Part shown: positions 11,876 through 24,700 of the stretch, piece after piece
How positions within the stretch are numbered: the first letter of the stretch is position 1
How the letters are laid out: each line of letters begins with the position of its first letter
Assembly: GCF_003590095.1 (NCBI RefSeq)
Contig: NC_039483.1
Coordinates: 2,728,001 to 2,792,000 of the forward strand
DNA: 64,000 bases
Source of the DNA: Trichoplusia ni
Taxonomy: Eukaryota; Arthropoda; Insecta; Lepidoptera; Noctuidae
Direction of reading: 5' to 3'
Program-made: the position numbers and the translations under genes
The notes under the pieces: model-generated
Told to the model about the DNA's origin: nothing
The model's database searches: none
Seen by the model: the letters and a program-made list of their open reading frames with translations, nothing else

Positions 11876-12330
11876 TTTTTTAGACGTATTTAAACTGCCT
11901 TTTCCTATACCTATATGAAAGTTTAAAACATTACTCATTTGGGCCGTCATGTACCTACACATATCAGAGTTACCAAAACCACATAGTATTTGGATACGAT
12001 AAGTCCCTCATTAAGTGGTGACGCTTATCAGTTTAATTTCCGCTTCACCTCATAAAACTCTGAAGTTAAACTAATTATTCAATGTATGTACGAGTACCTA
12101 TGTGATTTTATTATTTTTAGGCAATTTAGAATTTAAAAGGGAAGCCCCTTTTTAAATTCTTATTTTTATTTATTGATTATTAAGTACCTACATATTTGAT
12201 ATTGTTTAGAACTAAATTAATCGATTTTCATTCTTGAATATTTTAAGTCTTTTATAAAAGTTTATTTGTGCGAATATAGTACGTATATATAATAAAAAAA
12301 ACATAATTAAAAAGAGAAAGCTCTAAAGTC

Positions 12331-12794
12331 CACGTGGTCCCGGCGTCACTCATTCATTAATCGTAAAATTTACTGAATCTTGTTCTTTTTTAATGTTATA
12401 GTACATCTTTTTTGGTCAGAAAGTAATAATTTTTTCACCAATTCAAGACCCGTTTCCATACTTACACGTAACATCGATACAAGACCCCCTCATTTAGAAT
12501 TTTAAGATGAAAACCGGCTTTCAGACGTATCAAAGTTTGGGTATTTGGCCCATACGCTTTTAAATCTCCAACCCCATTGCATCCCCCGTTCAATACTATA
12601 TATACTTTTCTCTATTGCACTCATCGAAAGTGACCTTCTATCTCTTTCATATTTGGCGCACGGCAGTCTCGTTGCCCGTGTTGGCGGGCTTAGTCGCTCC
12701 GGCAGAAAAACGCGGGAAAACGTTACAGTGAAGTGACTTTTTATTTCTTAATAGAATCTAGTGAATTAAAAAGAAAAATTAATTGTACCAAAAT
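12331..12794 (+). promoter_or_regulatory. Transporter promoter and non-coding first exon
   Basis: A TATATATA at 12597-12604 lies about 20 bp before an arthropod-like initiator (CTCATCG near 12620). The inferred first exon runs from there to 12794 and ends ACCAAAAT, followed by the donor GTAAGT at 12795. Its last two bases are the A and T of the start codon. Further upstream, CACGTGG at 12331 and GCGTCACTC from about 12343 form an E-box plus ATF/AP-1-like pair that recurs in intron 1. The transcription start is inferred; the donor is clear. Confidence 0.5.
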
Positions 12795-15700
12795 GTAAGT
12801 AATCATTTTACTAGCGTTTGATTATTTAAATTCTTACTTATATACGGGTTTTAAGCGTACTAAAAATTTTTAACCTTTGACATTTCTATATTTATAGTTT
12901 TTTTTTATGAATAAAATCAAGTTTGGTATTTTAAGAAAAACTTAAATATTTTAATGTAAATAAACCCGAATGTATATCAAGAAAATAATATCTTAGATAT
13001 TTTTTTCATCCGCATAAAGTAATTATTTCACGTTTAAAAAAATCTTGAGTGTTTTTAATAAAACCTTGTGCCCATTTTTTGTTCCGTGAATACCAGCAAT
13101 AAAAAAATGTTTAGGTATATTGCTTGCTGGTAAACATAATGAACCAAAGGGTTGGTGTTTATTAGTTAAGTCATTTTATTATAAAATATGTCTATAATAT
13201 ATTTTACTAAAATAAATCAATTTTTGAAAGGCTAAATCTTGACTGCCGTTAAGTAAGTTACAACCCAACTCATGGCTTTACACCTATTTTTAGATAATCG
13301 ACGTAATTAATATGTAAAGTTGACAATGCGAGCTTCGTTTAAATCTAATGATACCGTTAACTCTAGCAATAGTACTTATTTGCAATTTAAACAAAACCTA
13401 TAGGTATGTAATGTTAAAAGCAAAACCTTAACGCCGGTAATATACGTCAATATAACGTCATTGGTTAAAGATAACAAATAAAACAATGTTAATAACGTAA
13501 GCTTTTTTATACGATTTACACTTTTTTTAATATCACTTGCAATCATTGTTGCCTATTTAAAAAAAAAACAAACTCAAATCTATGCTCATTACTATAATTG
13601 GATACCATAATTAAAAAAAAAAAATGTAATAAGCTATAACACATTCCAATTTCAAACATTCAGCTCAATTTTCCCGCCCGGCGACTTGCGTCAGATGAAA
13701 CACGTGGCGTCATCGATCGCCCCCCGCCCCCCCCTTACCCCCGCATCTAGGGGTACGAGTATAACCCCAAAATGTCTTTTACCTTTGACCCCAAGCGTCC
13801 GACTATGTTAAGATAAATCTATACTATACGAAATTGGAATCTTTTAGGGGACTTAAGTTTCGAGATTGGAAGATTACTTTCAATTTCAATAGTAGCTAAA
13901 ACATTGATGGATTTTTACAAAAATTGTAAGACGTGGAATTGACTTTAAAAGACACCCTTTACAGCCCATTTTTGCCGTGTCTATAAGTGTCATATAAGAT
14001 TCATATTAGAATTGATATTTAATTTATTTACGGAGATTTTGCTCAGTCCATTACGCATTCTTGAGATAACAGCATACGTATTTCTAGTATACCCCAGATA
14101 ACTATAAAGGTCGAAGGTTAAACGAAGGTCGGACGGATTTCATAGGGTGTAGAGAGAATGGGGGATGATAATAAGAACATTTTAGGTCATTTTTAAGCTT
14201 TCAGATAAGCTTAAGCTATAGTTCTAGACTATAACGCATTTGTATGCAGGAAACAGCAGAGTATTAAGTACTGGTCTTATACATTTACGCGTGTTGTGAC
14301 AATATTCTTCTAAATAAATCAAAATGTGTACTATTATTTTCTAAAGTGGTAATAGATAGGTAGATAAGAAGGAGAATTGATAAAGATGTCTTGGAAAATC
14401 AATATGGCCGATTAAAAAAAAGTTTCACTTATGGAACTGAAAATATTTTTATTCCATTGCGTTTAACATGTTTCCACCCAGCTTCGATGTATTTTTATTT
14501 TTGTAGTCAAACATCTATAATGATATATAGATTTTTTTTTTATGTGAATTAAAAATAAATTAACCATAATCAAACAACCTTAACTACTTTTTTTAAACTT
14601 GAATTAAAAAAATAGGCCACGACGTCACTATACATTACCTAATTTAGTCAACTATCTGCAATCTATGATGTAAGCATATTAAACGGTCTCAGACCATACA
14701 ATTTTGCTGCATTACAAGATCTGAGCGTCTTCATCTTGCAAATATCTAGATTCTAGACAAAATAAAAAGCCAGACTTCCCTGATTCAGCAACCCAGCCAG
14801 CTATTTCGTCATACTATAGCACAATTAATACAAAATTGCCGCAAAGAGCTTATGCAATAGCCAATAGATATTTCGTTCTCTAACAATCGCAATTACTTTT
14901 TTCAAGGTGCAACTCATTTGTCAAATTACTCTTTTATTCGATGAATAGATTACTCTGAAACTGTCATTTCATTTTAATTCTTTAGTTTACATCAAAATCA
15001 AATAATCTGGACAAGTTTAACAATCTTTGACAAAGTGAAAAAGCCCTTTCATTAAGTACTTTCTGGCTTCTTTAAAGCTCTTAAATTATTATTTTTTCTT
15101 CCTTGTAACTCCCATTTCTGAGCTTAGTGTCTCCTAGTCCACGAAGTACTATTCCATATTCTGTGCCAAGACATCTACGATCTGAGCACTTTTATTAACC
15201 CAAAGAAAGTTTATGACAACTAATGACATTGGTTTCCAAGCGAATACCGCTATACAAACTTATAGGGTCATGCAAATAGACACAAACTAAAGTTACCGGG
15301 TATTGCCAAATAAAGTATATTCGCTTATAAAAGTATTCAGATCTGAGAGACGATCAAGGTCTATCAGGATATTTTTAATCCCCGACGCAAAAAGAGTTGT
15401 TCTCTGTCTGTTGCATCATAGCTATCGCTTTAAGCGAACGGATTGAGCGATTTCAACTGTTTGTTTTATCAAAGCTTATGTGCGAGTGTAGCTAAGACAC
15501 GTTATAATGCAGCATAGTGCCATTGAAAAGTTGTGGGGGTCAAGATTTTTCTGTTTAAAAAAAAAATCATTTTATTGAAGTCATTTTAATGAAACAGTAA
15601 ATCATGGCCAGTATTTTTTCATTTCCAAGCTACATGTGATGTCATATCACTGTCTTTTCATAAATGGAATAAACTAAGATGGCGTCAACCACGGGCGTCT

Positions 15701-18700
15701 ACTCAGCAAACGAAATTTCCATTTTGATTTTGATTTTTGAAGAATAAAGGTCAATCTGCATCTACTTAGGTATTGGAATCTTGAAATCCGTCTTATCATT
15801 TCATGATATCGCATGGACTGTCTTTCGGCCTTCAACTGTAATAAAATGCACTTGAACTTGTTACGTCATTTATAATGATTTACGATAATAAACTTTATTG
15901 CTTTGCAATAAGCCATTATCAGTGCAATGTTATATTGCTTTTTGCCAGATTTGAACTCTTACTAATATGAAATGTTTTATCGGACAGCCTTGGGAAAATA
16001 AAGCAGTTTAAATACTCGTCATTGACGCTTACAATCAGTTAGTTTTATCTTTATTTTTCTTTCATATTATTACATTTTTTAAGTCATAGTTAAATGTGTC
16101 CAATGAAATTGATTCTAAATAATATGTAGTCAGATAGTTAAGTTTATAAGTTGACTGCATGTTAGATGAAAGTTAAATCTCTCTAATGATTATGAAAGTC
16201 ATTATATCTCAATTTGATTACAATTAGCTTGTAGCTGACACACATTACCTATTCATGTAAATACTTATTCGATTACTGACATTTTAAAGTCGCCATGATT
16301 TTGAACGGGTTATTCTTTCGGACTCACTCACTCGGGGAATTTTGGGGAAATAACAAAAACATAAAAAAAGACTGAGCCGAACTTGATGACATTTTGATGG
16401 TCCCAAATGATCAGTTATCCCAAAAATCCGTTTCATCTATTCTGAGTAATGAGGTAACATGAAAAAATACAGATAAACTAAGAACCTTCTTCTTTATGAA
16501 GTCGGTTGAAAATCAGGGGTATGTATGTATGTTTAGGGCAAATCTAGCTAAATTGGGAATCCGAAAATGCTACTTACATTTTTATAGTTTGACAGTGCAG
16601 CTTTGCAACCTTTTTTTAAAGGACATTATAGAGGCAGCACACAGAGGCCTTCCTATCCAATTTCAGTTTAAAGAAATATGACACCAGTTATCGAACAGGG
16701 ATCAACCAAATGAGGGATAACAGGCAATAACTATCCTAGAAGATACATTATTATTGTTACAACAATTTTAAGGATAAGGATGGTAATGATGATATATAAC
16801 AATTTAAGGATATATCCCACTCAAACTACAGCTTTCGATACCCAATCGATATTCCATACAAGCTTTAGGTCAGTAGGCCATGGGTTTACTGACCGTGCCA
16901 TCGACTAGTTCATTATAGTATTAACTGGGTGGACGATGCAGTTATGAATGATGATCGTAAATCCATCATAAGATACCTAATAACTCCTTGCAGCAAAGTG
17001 ACATTACTTGAGCCAATGTGTATTTAAATCAAGCTTTTTAATTAGCTATGTTTTACGGAACTATGCAGTTAGCCTTATTAGATTAGATTAGAATATTCTT
17101 TATTGTACACCATGGAATTACAGCAGTGATTCTTAATACATACAATGTTAGGGTACAATGGCGGTCTTATCGCCTTATTGCTTGTTAAACTGCTTTAATT
17201 GATTATATTTTATCAGTTAGGATCACAATAATGGAAGACAGAACCCCAAAGAGCTTGGCCATTTTTTTGTATGAATGAATGTTTGTTACTCTTTCACGCA
17301 AAAATCACTCGACAATGTTGATCAATTTTATTTTGGTACCTACAGAGGTAGTTTAATCTACAACATTTTTAGACAACGCATTATAGTTTTTTATCTATTG
17401 ATTTTCCCACTGAATTTCTCCTGGATTTTTTGGATGGATTTTTGGAACCACTCACCCAGGCTCATTACATTCGTAAAAAATATTTTTTTCTGCCTTCTGA
17501 AAAATAAGATTTTGATTTTCAATTCCGCGGGATTAAACTAGTACTATATAAGAGAAAGTACCTAACTGATAGCTGTGCAAAGGTCACGACTACGTCTCGC
17601 GACAAGGCCGTCTCGTAATTAAAATGTAAATAATACTGAACAAATTAAAGAATACAGTCTGCAACGAGGATAGTATTATTTAACTATTGCACTTCTCAAC
17701 AACAATGTTTTAATCGATGTTTTATGTGTGTTTGGGTTTTACATTATTATATAATCATTTAGAGACAAACGAATCCGAAGAATTCAATATACACAATGTA
17801 ATGTATTAAAAACCCGTCAAATAAATTAAGGAGTTGCAGTGTAGCGTAAAATGATTAACTATTTAGGTTCCTGTGATTACTTTTTGGAATAATAAAAATA
17901 TATCTCAGTGCAGAAGCCGAAAATTGATCTCAGTGGCGTGCAATTGGAGAGGCCTATGTCCAGCAGTGGACTGCGATAGGCTTATGATGATGATGATGAT
18001 GATGAAAAAGTCTAGTAAGTCAGTTAAGATCCTTCAACAATCGGATCGACTACCTCATATAATTTTTTCAAAAATCATGTGTGTTGTATGATTGTGTTAC
18101 ACACATTGTGCGCATGTGCAAGCATCAATTATTCTAACATCGCATATAATGTTTAAAATATATTCAGAAGTAATAATTAAATCTAGGCATACTAGACTAG
18201 TTATCTCGTTTCCATATCAGAAAGAACAAAATAATTAAGTTTTACCCAATTAAAATTAACTAAACGCACCGTTGCGTGAAACTATTGATCTAGTTTTAAA
18301 TAATGTACGTATAAACGACTATCAGATCTGTTTGTTCGTTCCTATTAGGAATAATAAAATCGAAAAAGGTGGAAAATTTGACACAAATAGGTGGACAGCA
18401 AGAAAACTGTCATATACAGGTTGTCCGAGGAAAAGTGATGAATAAATCCAGTGATAGAGTCCACTTAAAAGAACATACCACGACCCCAAGTATTTTCGGA
18501 GATTATTTCTAGTTCAATTTGTAGGTCGAGAATAAAGAATACTTTCGTGATTCTTGAACGTTGACTTAACTTGTGTAACATTTCTGCTCATATCACCCAG
18601 ATGAGTTTGTATTGAATATCGATTGGGATACATAGAAATAAATTTGCAAAAAAGGTGTCCAATTGTCTACCAGATATAGCTTTGCGTTAAAATCATTTAA

Positions 18701-21700
18701 AGATTTCTATTGCTTGACACACCCTGTATAATCCAGCCAAAATTCTCATAGCTACATTTAGGTCATTTTCGTAGCACGCTGTGTGTATACAGTATGTTCA
18801 GTTGGCGCCACTAAAGCTAGTGACATAGTTTGGGGCAGACGTCAATTTAGTTAGGAGTATAGTTACGCCACAGGACGTCCAGAAAGTTATTAACTTATTA
18901 GGATAAGAAGGTTATGATAGTAATATGAACTAATACATTTCTTATTAGCAAATAAGTAAGAGTTTATCTGTTTAATATGAACCGGTTCTTTTTAGAATTT
19001 TTGTTTACGAAGCTCCTGAAAGAGCGTATGACTTTATTATTAAAATTATATTTTATGAAAAGTTATTTGCTTTTGAATTATTTTATTACTTGCTTTATGA
19101 ATTATTGTTTTATTATGCATGATTATTATATTAGTTGAACACGTGTCAAATTGTTTGATCTTTTGAATCAATCATGAAAAAAAAATCTAGAAATTAGTAA
19201 ACACTAAAGATAAATAAATAAATCAATTTAAATCACGAAAATCCTAGAAGATTCGTTACAAAATAGAAAAAAAAACCACTTAAAACCATACGTTATAAGT
19301 ACAGCAACATAACCATAGGTTATAAGTACATTTATTCCCTCTGCCTACCCGTGTACCCCCCTAAGAAGTAACTGACGTCAATCACAAACCGCCCCTAGCG
19401 TACAGACATAGGGTTGGAGCCCTACAACTAATCTGGGTCACGGACGACCACTCTGGCAGCTGCTAAACTTGATTCAAAAACAAGTATTAGAGTATTCTCG
19501 TACAAAACGCGTTACCACAGAATAAATAATAGTATTAATGTTACATCAATCAAACCAGTTTTTAATTTTAGCAATTTTTATGAGGTTTAGGAAGCGATTT
19601 TATATGTTATGTCTCGTCTGAAAAGTAATTGGAATTGGAATTTATACTAATTGGTATTATATTTATATTTTTGGTACAATTCCCGATGAATTGAAGGAAA
19701 TTGGATTCTAATGACACTCTTCGTATTCTAGTAAGCATTTTGCCATCACAATTATTGGCAATTCAGTGCGGGATGGGACACTCACTGTCAAAACAATGAA
19801 TTTTCAATTGTTGTGTTGGAAAATGCTTCGGAGAATATGAATTCAATTCATTTTTCTTCAATATTGTAAATAGCGGAAATGGCGCTCTATTTGATTCGTG
19901 GGTAGTATATGAGACAAATACAATTTTTTTTTAAAGTTTTTTTATGTATGTATAATTGCTTAAACTTTCCTCAAAATATACCTAACTTGATCTAAATCCA
20001 TGGCTTGTGTAGTGTTTTATAGTGACATTTTTTAATCTTTATTTTATTCTTGTTCAAAAGAATAACAAATATTTATGGTTATGATTAAACCTGTAAAAAC
20101 TGATAATAAAAACTGGATTAATATCTGATGAATCGGACCAATAAATGGGGAACACAAACATGTAATCATCATTATCATCACTGCCTTTGTCCTCGCACTG
20201 CTGGGCATAGGCCTTCCCTTTTGCCAATTTCTTCGGTCCTGTGCCTACCTTTAATATATCGCCGACCCATCTTGCTCCCGGACGCTTTTTCCTTGTCTTG
20301 GCCACCAACACATGTAAACGGTCTGTTAAATAAATATTTCGGACACACTCGGCCAAATGTTATAAATCTATCTTAAAACTAAGACGCTCGATTACTTAAT
20401 TATTCGTTGATTACTTTCCAAGGTCGTAACAGAAAAAAATGTTTTACTACAATCATAATTTATGCTAAAACAATGCTAACCTTGTTCACTGAAATCGATA
20501 CTTTAAGATTATAATCGGTTTGTCTTTAGATTGTGAGGTTTTAAGTAAATGACATATTTAATTGAACTTTTACTTAAATATGTGCTTGAGGACCAATTGT
20601 TGGCACAGTCCGGTCCTTGGATCCGCGATATTAGAATAACTAGATGGCGATTGTTTATTTCTAATACGGATGTAAATCCATAAGACTTATTCAAATAGAG
20701 ATTACGAATAACTTACAGGCGTAAGAACGGATAACGCACAACAAACTATCGACCTGACATGATAGGTCTCACAAAATATAAGTCGTTTTTGTAAATGATC
20801 GTAAGGTCGCTGTCAGCCTAAACGTTACCAGGCTGTATCACATGACTCGTGGTGGCAAGACAAATGAAATTCCTCAGATAAATTATAATAATTCCGACTC
20901 GTACTTGACCGCTTTTCGGCATTTGTTTTCTGTTCAGCAGATTTTCAAGCACTTCAGTTTATTACATTGTTGTTATTAATAACAAGTTTAACATTACATT
21001 ACCTACACGGACCTTGAATGTAATTCGTGTTTGATTGTTGGATGATTAATTAAACCTCATTTATTGACGTTAACGCTAAATAGGCAGTTGATTTGAATTG
21101 ATGAAGTGAATCAAATTATACGGAATGCTGAGCTGCAAAGGTATAGACGTTTCCGTTTGAAATTTCAGTTTAAATTAACGTACGAGAGTAGAATGCATGA
21201 AAAATATATTTACATGAAATGGGGCTATTATTATTAATAGCTTAAGTAGTCTCCCGTATGGAGAAGGTTTTAAGCATTGATCACCACGATAGCTGACTGC
21301 GGGTTGACGATTTTAGCTTTCAATATTTGGATTAGAGGTTTACTCACAATGTTTTCCTTCACTGCTTGTAAGTGGTGTCTAACATTTTTTTAGAAATATA
21401 GATATATAAATATTTCCCTGTATGCAATCTGTCGCACAATGCGCGAATTTGTTCTGTAGATGTGAATTGCAGTAAATTTAATTTTGGTACTTCTTCTGCA
21501 TTGCAGTGGTGCAGCCAAAGTTGAATCTAAATCAGCTCTCTTTTACTATTGGTCTTAGTAATATTGTTTGTAGCGCACAAAGTCGAGGCTAGTACTCCGC
21601 ATAGGTGCCCTGTACCCTTAGTCATCTTTATATTTTCTCTGTCTCCGGGCTGGGAAAGTCTCGCCAGTAAGTTGGATGAATCAGTCTAAGCCTAGACTAT

Positions 21701-24700
21701 TAATAAAAGACGGTCAGGTCAAAAATATGTGTTGCCAGAACCAAACCCCCACTTATAGTATTTAGTTCCTTTTAAGTCTTTTCACCGCACCTGTTGTTTC
21801 TAATAACCCTTCCATACGTAAGTTTGGATAATGGATGCGCAATCTCTATATCTACAGAAATCTCAGCACGACCAAAATGGAAACATGCAGGCAACATAGT
21901 CATAATTTTAAACTTTGTTGGCACCAAAAATGTAGTATGTTGCTTCGAGAATAAACCCTGATATGGCTTACGTTATTATTTAAAAAGGATTTCCTATATA
22001 GAATAAATAGGAATATGCAATATTGGAAAGTTTGTTATGATACGCTTCAGTGATGTTGAACATAGTTGTGTACGACCATATGAATACTCGTACATATTGA
22101 TTAAATACATAAGAGGAAAATAAGAATTCACTATGAAATAAAATAAAACCTTTGTTTAACTGTAATATGAAAGATTTTTTTATGAAAGTTCGGTTTTCAG
22201 GATATCAATCAAATATCTCAAAGTTTAGTAGTTGATTTACTACATTACTTACTTTAATAGATGTTATAGTAGTGGCATTCATAATCTTGTAAAGTAATAC
22301 TCATTCTGATTGACCAATTGTAGCTGTTTTTGAAAGCTGAAAACTTAAGTGTTCTTTGTGCAAATGTCATTCAATTGCTTATTAAGCTTTCAGTAAGGCA
22401 GTGATTTACTTCCAAGAGAAGCAAAATCAAAGTATAAGGTTTTATTTCAAATACGAGTCTAGTTTCAAGTTATTCGTATACCGAAGGATCTACTAGAAAC
22501 TCTATACCTAAAATATGTAAACTATTGTATTGTATAATATTCATAAACAATTGCAACTTTAGAATCCCGGCAGCAATCATGAACTATCGCTTTGTAACAC
22601 ATTGGGAACTTGAAACAGGGTAACAGTTGTGACCCTTCGACCTGAGATAGCTGCTATCTCTCTCCGTCATTCTGTTAGAGTTAATTATCAGATTGTTGAC
22701 GGTATTTCGTTTCAATATTACATATTATTTGTCAAGATAGGTTAAAAATAGACTTGAATCTTTCCTTAAGTGTAAATGATAATGTAACACGTGTCCCTGT
22801 CCATCTTGGTGTGCAGTATTTTCGGGTTTTATATAACCTATATCACTCGCAAATAATGTGGTAAAATATTTGAAAATCAGATTAGCAGTTTCTAAGATTC
22901 ACTGTTACAAATTTTACCTTTTTAAAATAAAGATATGATTAAGTGCCCTGAAAAAGACCCTGTAGGGAATTTCCGATTCGTGTTATAATAACGACAACAT
23001 AAGAAGGTTTTAATATATATTTTGATGGATACTTCCATTAAAACTTTGACAGTGCTTAATGGATTCCGTAAACAATTCCAGGAGTGGAAACTCAAATCGA
23101 TAAGAATTAGTTCAATAAAGGCAAACATTTCACAACATTTGGTTTTGTCGGTCTTTGTACTGTATTTTACACACAAACATACAAACAAACATACCTAGAT
23201 AGTATTCGAATAAAAAGGTCTTCAATCATTCATTTTCCTGGTTTAAATGGTTCAGACTGATTTTACATAGATGACCAACAAAAGCACTTTAAAAACAACA
23301 TCTAACATAAAAAAAAAACAAACAATACAAACTACATAATCTATAAATACTACATTTCATACAGCAAAACATTCATACATCACATTTTTCTTTGATGCTC
23401 ACACAGTCAAATGCTTGATTCAGAACTAAAATAAAAGTGGTTCAAGCGTGCGTCCTTGAGGGACCCCAGCGAAACGTTTCTATTTAGCCCTCTGTGTGAC
23501 GGTCCTTTGACCGCGCACAAAAGATGTCTGGGAACATTTCTTTGTGATGTTCACATGGCACTCAATTGGATTTAAATCTTTTGTACGAACTGATTTGTGT
23601 ACTGAATTCTTGTATGCGCTGATAAGGAAATACTGGTCTCAAAGGAACTGGAATATGTTTTACATGTCATGTATTACCGTTGAACAGAGATATAGGATAT
23701 ATAGTATAAAGAATCTCTTTTGTAAAGAAGCTCTTTAGTCATAAGCTTTCATTAGCTTTATTATAATTTAACGCAAAATCATTTTCTCTGTCTAAGGATG
23801 AAGAAAAAAAATATTACTAACAGATGTCATGTGATTATAAAACAACATAAGGCTAATAGCATTATGCAACAAATTGAAAATCACTAACTACTACGCCGTA
23901 GCGCTACGAAGCCCAAAATGCATAATCCAATTTACGATTCTCATTGCCTCGACATTATCTTCAGTTAAATTAATATCACCTTTATTCCATACTATTAAAG
24001 TTTATTTTCATAAGCCATCGTTGAAATTAGCCTGAGAGTCTATACGGTCAACACCACAATCCAAATGACAAAACTGTTTTAATTAATAAAACAGTTTTCT
24101 GTGAAATGCAGGCAAATAATAATGGTTATTTTTTTAAGAAACGGTTTACTCAAGCATATTTATCGGGATAAAGGGAGTTCCTAATCATGAAGTGACTTCA
24201 ATCTTCAATCGAAAATTACTAAAAAAAAATGAAAATAATTAAGAACACTAAATAAAATAAAACTCTTCGTTTGTCGTCTCTGAAAAGACACACTAAGATG
24301 TATAACCTTTTTTCAGTCAAGCCTATTTTGTTACCTAACACAAGAGCAAGTAAACGAATTTTAATATTTACAACTTCGTAAACCGAATAACCGACTTCTG
24401 CTGCTAACCGCCCGTTTCTCTTAACAAAATGTCACAATTGTCTTAATCAAATAAAATGTGTTCTGATGAACTGCAACTCAAGTGCGGAAGACACAGTTTA
24501 ACACATTAAGAAGTCGGCGGCTTCCTTGAATTAATTTAATGGAGTTAAACCTTGACTTTTCATAACATCTGTTATCTCTATGAATGCAAATTTAATGCAG
24601 AATTGTGATCATCTTGATGCAGGCATTGCGTTTTCATTTTAGACTTTAAATTAGTTACCTGTATCCGGATTATATTGCTCATTTGATAATTTCGGTTGGG

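Larger units (their letters stand above)
10720..12320. other. Intergenic region between NDOR1 and the transporter
   Basis: It begins with the NDOR1 promoter side (TGACAAACCATGACG and CTTTGACAG within about 110 bp of the start codon). A degenerate dispersed repeat at 11185-11440 and a short repeat end at 11818-11875 follow, then AT-rich sequence. The small ORFs here have no recognisable domain. Confidence 0.5.

Noticed and set aside
12545..12736. 63-aa ORF upstream of the transporter
   Set aside because: It starts upstream of the inferred TATA box and crosses it into the 5' UTR exon, with no recognisable domain.
20054..20356. 100-aa ORF on the minus strand
   Set aside because: It matches the degenerate 3' end of a non-LTR retrotransposon with its triplet tail.
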